From the NCBI GenBank assembly GCA_946639085.1, contig CAMPBP010000033.1:1-9039 (forward strand): a DNA stretch of 9,039 bases, read 5' to 3'. The DNA comes from an uncultured Lachnospiraceae bacterium (GTDB taxonomy: Bacteria; Bacillota; Clostridia; Lachnospirales; Lachnospiraceae). The notes under the pieces were generated by a model. The model worked only from the letters and a program-made list of their open reading frames with translations. It was not told the DNA's origin and made no database searches. Within the stretch, counting starts at the first letter, position 1. Every line of letters starts with the position of its first letter. Shown here one piece after another: positions 6,173 through 9,039 of this stretch. The position numbers and the translations under genes are program-made.

Positions 6173-6785
6173 CCTTAACTCTCATTTCTTCGAGAGACGC
6201 TTTAATGTATTCTTTGTTCATCGAACGCGTTCCCGAAATTGTTTTTATAAGGTTGTCAAAAGCCTCGGTGTTGTTTTCCTTAAGATATTTCTTACCGAGC
6301 ATACGATAAGTTTTTCCGATGTCGCACTTTATCTCGATCATATATTCCATGATCCTGAATGCGGCATCTTCTTCGTTAAGGTTACTTAATTCATCGGCCC
6401 ATTTTTGAAGGGTTGTGACCAGGGTCGTATAGTTTTGATCGTATCTTGAAAGCTCTGTGATGTTGGGAGCTCCGTACTCAAGTTTGAGATCCGTGTTGGT
6501 GTAGCCTGTGAGGTTTAATATCTTCTGGTCTTTAAGTTCTGAAACGATCTTATTGTAAGAAGAAATGTTTACGTTATCTTCTTTAAGTCTGAAGGGGAGG
6601 TCGTCGGGAATCTTAATATAATCAAGGTGGTCGATGGGCTTACGTCTGGTGGAATTGGCTTTTTCCTCCCGTTCCCAGAAAGCTTCTTCTTCCTTTTTTG
6701 CTTTATTTACGGTCCGGTGGGATTCATAATAAACCCACAGACAGAATATTGCGAATATTAGCAAACTTGCTATTTTCCAATACAT
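6162..6785 (-). CDS. Single-pass membrane protein of unknown function, helical cytoplasmic domain
   Basis: A 207-residue protein not assigned to a named family. One hydrophobic segment at residues about 5-20 is followed by a basic cluster (H23, R24, K28, K30, K31), which by the positive-inside rule puts the C-terminal part in the cytoplasm. No lipobox or cleavage site is evident, so it is probably an N-terminal anchor. A charged Glu/Lys/Arg linker (28-50) leads to a soluble domain (about 55-207). This contains a distinctive LTGYTNTDLKLEYG stretch (92-105) and ends in predicted alpha-helical, TPR-like pairs; the TPR resemblance is only an impression. The start ATG at 6785 has AAAGGAA about ten bases upstream on the minus strand. 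The gene converges on the GGDEF gene with two bases between stop codons, and is divergent from the microprotein operon. I recall similar uncharacterised proteins in Clostridia but cannot verify this. Confidence 0.85.
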   Translation of the reverse strand: MYWKIASLLIFAIFCLWVYYESHRTVNKAKKEEEAFWEREEKANSTRRKPIDHLDYIKIPDDLPFRLKEDNVNISSYNKIVSELKDQKILNLTGYTNTDLKLEYGAPNITELSRYDQNYTTLVTTLQKWADELSNLNEEDAAFRIMEYMIEIKCDIGKTYRMLGKKYLKENNTEAFDNLIKTISGTRSMNKEYIKASLEEMRVKAEE

Positions 6786-6795
6786 AGACTATAAT
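6767..6795 (+). promoter_or_regulatory. Promoter for the microprotein-AIR synthase-lrp-aminotransferase run
   Basis: TTGCTA (6767-6772) and a perfect TATAAT (6790-6795) are 17 bases apart, predicting a start near 6802 and a leader of about 27 bases before the microprotein ATG at 6829. The -35 lies inside the first codons of the opposite-strand gene and the -10 lies between that gene's start codon and its ribosome binding site. Confidence 0.7.
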
Positions 6796-6807
6796 TCCTT
6801 TCAATGA

Positions 6808-6836
6808 ATACTAAGTAAAGGTAAAGACATGTTTAA
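6808..6836 (-). promoter_or_regulatory. Possible minus-strand promoter for the membrane protein gene
   Basis: On the minus strand TTAAAC (6831-6836) and TAGTAT (6808-6813) are 17 bases apart, predicting a start near 6801. The match is only moderate. If real, it occupies DNA covered by polymerase bound at the plus-strand promoter 6767-6795, so the two would compete. Confidence 0.35.
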
Positions 6837-6936
6837 CATTTATAACAAAAAGAACAAAAGGATATTTACTCTGATCGTTGTCATCATTTTGGTAGTCGCC
6901 ATGGTCATTCCCATTGTATCATCATTAACTATGTAA
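6829..6936 (+). CDS. 35-residue single-pass membrane microprotein
   Basis: A small open reading frame from ATG 6829 to TAA 6934-6936. The N-terminus is basic (K7, K8, K10, R11), followed by an unbroken hydrophobic run from I12 to V30 (TLIVVIILVVAMVIPIV) and a short polar end SSLTM. By the positive-inside rule the N-terminus is cytoplasmic. AAAGG (6817-6821) is seven bases upstream of the start, and a good promoter (6767-6795) lies just before it. The AIR-synthase-like gene begins 21 bases after its stop, so the two are probably cotranscribed. Function unknown. Ribosome binding site, promoter and clear membrane topology together argue against a chance frame, though homology could not be tested. 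Confidence 0.75.
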   Translation: MFNIYNKKNKRIFTLIVVIILVVAMVIPIVSSLTM

Positions 6937-6957
6937 GACAACGAACTCAGAGGTATC

Positions 6958-7935
6958 ATGAACACGGGAAAGACACCTGAAAATATCTTTAAAAGATCAA
7001 TACTTAAGAATGTAAAAGCACGGCGCAGTGAAGTCCTTACAGGGGCATCCTTTGGGGAAGACTGCGCTGTTTTGGACCTTAAAGAAGATGAAGTCGCAGT
7101 TATGTGCGAGAAACTTCTTACCTCTGAAGACGGTTTTATCTATGAAGATATGTTCAACAATGTTTACGCAGTCGGTGCCAAGCCCGTAGGTATCGAGACG
7201 GCGCTTCTTTTGCCTGTGGGGTACGAAGAAACCGCTCTGAAAAGCCTTATCAAAGACTTGGACGGTGCATGTAAAGACGGTGACGTCGAGATAATCGGAG
7301 GAGATACGTCATTTACAACCTCCGTAAATCGTCCCGTTATGGCTGTAACAGTATTTGCCAAATCCGGGAAAGATTCATATGTCAAAACAGGGGGAGCAAA
7401 ACCCGGTGACGACATAGTGATAACAAAGTGGGCCGGACTTAAAGGGACATATCTTTTGGCCCGTAAATACGAAGAAAAACTTAAAGAGAAATTTCCTGCG
7501 AGCATGATATTGTCGGCTCTGCAGTTTAAAAAATATCTGACTGTCGTGTATGAGGCCGCACCCGCCGTTAAGTCCGGTGTGAGTGCCATGCACGATGCTT
7601 CAAGGGGTGGCATATTTACCGCTCTTTGGGAACTTGCAGAGGCAAGTCATGTCGGACTTTCGGTAGATTTGAAGAGGATACCGATCAAACAGGAAACGAT
7701 CGAGATATGTAATTTCTTTGATCTGAACCCTTACAACCTGGACAGTTCGGGGGCTATGGTAATGACGGCTGCCGACGGAGAAAAGCTTGTAAGCGATCTT
7801 AACAAAGAAGGGATCGAAGCCGTATGTGTCGGTAAGATAACCGATTCAAATGACAAAGTGGTCATAAACGGCGACTCGAAAAGGTTTTTGGAACCTTTCA
7901 GGTCGGACGAACTTACTAAAGAATACGATTTATAA
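6958..7935 (+). CDS. AIR synthase-related protein (PurM/HypE/ThiL/SelD fold), function unassigned
   Basis: A 325-residue member of the ATP-binding PurM-like superfamily, cytoplasmic. Visible family features are GASFGEDCAVL (29-39) near the N-terminus, VYAVGAKPVGI (69-79), IIGGDTS (112-118) and HDASRGGI (212-219), which corresponds to the glycine-rich turn of HypE/PurM-like proteins. The pattern is closest to HypE-like proteins, but the chain ends in EYDL. It therefore lacks the C-terminal cysteine that in HypE is carbamoylated and dehydrated to thiocyanate for hydrogenase maturation; no other hyp genes are present. It is thus probably not HypE. AGAGG (6949-6953) sets the start. It follows the microprotein by 21 bases, and the lrp-like gene begins 11 bases after its stop with a ribosome binding site touching that stop. 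Membership in an operon with a regulator and an aminotransferase suggests an amino-acid or cofactor-related ATP-dependent reaction, which is inference only. Confidence 0.88.
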   Translation: MNTGKTPENIFKRSILKNVKARRSEVLTGASFGEDCAVLDLKEDEVAVMCEKLLTSEDGFIYEDMFNNVYAVGAKPVGIETALLLPVGYEETALKSLIKDLDGACKDGDVEIIGGDTSFTTSVNRPVMAVTVFAKSGKDSYVKTGGAKPGDDIVITKWAGLKGTYLLARKYEEKLKEKFPASMILSALQFKKYLTVVYEAAPAVKSGVSAMHDASRGGIFTALWELAEASHVGLSVDLKRIPIKQETIEICNFFDLNPYNLDSSGAMVMTAADGEKLVSDLNKEGIEAVCVGKITDSNDKVVINGDSKRFLEPFRSDELTKEYDL

Positions 7936-7946
7936 AGGAGAAAGAT

Positions 7947-8429
7947 ATGAGAGAAAAAATACTTTCCGTTATTGAAAAAGATTCAAGAATAGATATCAAA
8001 GAACTCGCCGTAATACTCGGCATGGACGAACTTGCGGTTGCGAACGAGCTTAAGGCAATGGAAGAAGAAGGCATCATCTGCGGATACCATACACTTATCG
8101 ATTGGGAGAAGACCTCCATCGAATCCGTAGGCGCCATCATCGAAGTAAGAGTAACCCCTCAAAGAGGCCAGGGTTTTGACAACATAGCCGAGAGGATCTA
8201 CCAGTATCCCGAAGTAAATTCGGTATACCTTATTTCCGGAGGCTTTGACCTTTTGGTGTCCCTTGAAGGCAAGAGCTTAAAAGAGATATCGCTTTTTGTA
8301 TCAGACAAGCTTTCAACCCTTGAGTCGGTTTTAAGCACATCCACACATTTCATCTTAAAGAAATACAAAGAGCACGGCACTGTTATGGCTAAACCTAAAA
8401 CTGACGAAAGAGAGACGTTTATATTATGA
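7947..8429 (+). CDS. Lrp/AsnC-family regulator
   Basis: A 160-residue protein with the two-domain plan of leucine-responsive regulators. An N-terminal winged helix-turn-helix occupies about 1-52, and an alpha/beta effector-binding (RAM) domain about 60-140, with the typical ISGGFDLLVSLEG turn at 96-108. Such proteins form dimers and octamers and respond to amino acids. The predicted recognition helix (about 26-41) is acidic (D27, E28, E34, E39, E40, E41) with only K36 positive, unusual for DNA binding. A charged tail of about 15 residues follows the RAM domain. AAAGGAG (7934-7940) lies six bases before the ATG. Its last four bases overlap the aminotransferase start (ATGA at 8426-8429), indicating translational coupling; it probably controls or senses for that enzyme, and may regulate its own operon. 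Confidence 0.92.
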   Translation: MREKILSVIEKDSRIDIKELAVILGMDELAVANELKAMEEEGIICGYHTLIDWEKTSIESVGAIIEVRVTPQRGQGFDNIAERIYQYPEVNSVYLISGGFDLLVSLEGKSLKEISLFVSDKLSTLESVLSTSTHFILKKYKEHGTVMAKPKTDERETFIL

Positions 8430-9039
8430 GAAATCCGTTATCCGATGAAGTAATAAAGATAAAACCTTCCGGGATACGTAAGTTTTTCGATATCGTATCC
8501 GAGATGAAGGATGCCATTTCACTGGGTGTCGGCGAACCCGATTTCGACACTCCCTGGCACATAAGAGACGAGGGTATCTACTCCCTGGAAAAAGGAAAGA
8601 CCTTCTACACATCAAATTCGGGTCTTAAAGAATTAAGAGAAGAGATATGCCGTTATGTAGAAAGAAAATACGACGTATCATATGCATGGAACACCGACGT
8701 TTTAATCACGGTGGGCGGTTCCGAGGCTATCGATGTGGGCTTAAGAGCAATGCTCAACCCCGGTGATGAGGTGCTCATCCCCCAGCCCAGCTACGTATCC
8801 TACGAACCCTGTACCATACTTGCAGGCGGAAAACCCGTCATCATCGATCTTAAAGCAGAGAACGAGTTCAGACTTACCGCACAGGAACTATTGGATGCCA
8901 TCACCGATAAGACCAAAGTATTGATTCTTCCTTTCCCTAACAATCCTACCGGTGCCATCATGGAAGAGGCAGATCTTATCGCCATCGCAAAGGTATGTGT
9001 TGAAAAAGACATTTATGTCATGTCCGATGAGATCTATGC
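8426..9039 (+). CDS. Class I/II PLP-dependent aminotransferase, 3' end outside window
   Basis: The first 204 residues of a fold-type-I aminotransferase; the window ends in codon 205, so roughly half of a usual 390-residue protein is seen. Recognisable elements are the N-terminal LGVGEPDFDTP (33-43), the cofactor phosphate-binding VGGSEAID (96-103), PSYVSY (121-126), the PNNPTG motif with Asn173, and SDEIY with Asp201 that contacts the pyridine nitrogen of PLP. The Schiff-base lysine lies beyond the window. Substrate cannot be decided: aspartate, aromatic or other amino acids with 2-oxoglutarate are all possible for this subgroup (PatA/AspC-like). The start ATG overlaps the lrp-like stop (ATGA) and lacks a strong ribosome binding site beyond a distant AGAGAG (8411-8416), which fits translation by coupling. 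Confidence 0.95.
   Translation, partial: MRNPLSDEVIKIKPSGIRKFFDIVSEMKDAISLGVGEPDFDTPWHIRDEGIYSLEKGKTFYTSNSGLKELREEICRYVERKYDVSYAWNTDVLITVGGSEAIDVGLRAMLNPGDEVLIPQPSYVSYEPCTILAGGKPVIIDLKAENEFRLTAQELLDAITDKTKVLILPFPNNPTGAIMEEADLIAIAKVCVEKDIYVMSDEIY

Noticed and set aside
7164..7613. 149-codon minus-strand frame inside the AIR-synthase-like gene
   Set aside because: Shadow of a convincing coding frame, with no family features or promoter.
6958..7935. Assignment as HypE, SelD or PurM
   Set aside because: It lacks the terminal Cys of HypE and the Cys/Sec-containing N-terminus of SelD, and is in no purine context; only the fold can be claimed.
8424..9012. Minus-strand frames over the aminotransferase
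   Set aside because: The plus-strand frame is open to the window edge with clear class I aminotransferase motifs; the minus frames have none.

Overview
The window looks like chromosomal DNA from a low-to-moderate GC Gram-positive anaerobe of the Clostridia, most likely the Lachnospiraceae. The reasons are a cytoplasmic hybrid kinase rich in Lys, Glu and Tyr, an intracellular LacI-like sensor fused to GGDEF, a clostridial type of Nth, strong AGGAG-type ribosome binding sites, and sigma-A-like promoters. This placement is inferred from gene style and recall. No database search was possible. I see no transposase, integrase, CRISPR array or phage gene. Coding density is high, and no stretch over 300 bases lacks a gene.

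Bases 1-113 hold the 3' part of tRNA-Gly(TCC), its intrinsic terminator, and an unusual extension: the terminator hairpin continues outward into a 36-bp palindrome that swallows the 3' end of the tRNA. A near-consensus promoter (135-163) then starts a tight same-strand run. It contains a hybrid histidine kinase whose ATP-binding domain is gutted but whose receiver and HPt domains are intact (209-2290), galactokinase GalK (2305-3474), and endonuclease III Nth (3479-4117). An AT-rich terminator follows nth.

A monocistronic gene with its own extended -10 promoter (4264-6159) encodes a soluble LacI-type ligand-binding domain, a GAF-like middle and an intact GGDEF domain. It is a likely intracellular metabolite sensor that makes cyclic di-GMP. 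It converges on a minus-strand, single-pass membrane protein of unknown function (6162-6785). The two stop codons are two bases apart and sit inside one shared 13-bp hairpin.

Divergent from that gene is a second plus-strand run. It comprises a 35-residue membrane microprotein (6829-6936), an AIR-synthase/HypE-fold protein lacking the HypE C-terminal cysteine (6958-7935), an Lrp/AsnC-type regulator (7947-8429), and a class I/II aminotransferase cut by the window edge (8426-9039). The regulator and aminotransferase overlap at ATGA and are probably translationally coupled. Their spacing suggests a small amino-acid-responsive module.

The most notable observations are the tRNA-engulfing palindrome, the pseudokinase phosphorelay protein, the unannotated microprotein with its overlapping divergent promoters, the stop-codon hairpin between convergent genes, and the AIR-synthase/Lrp/aminotransferase cluster.
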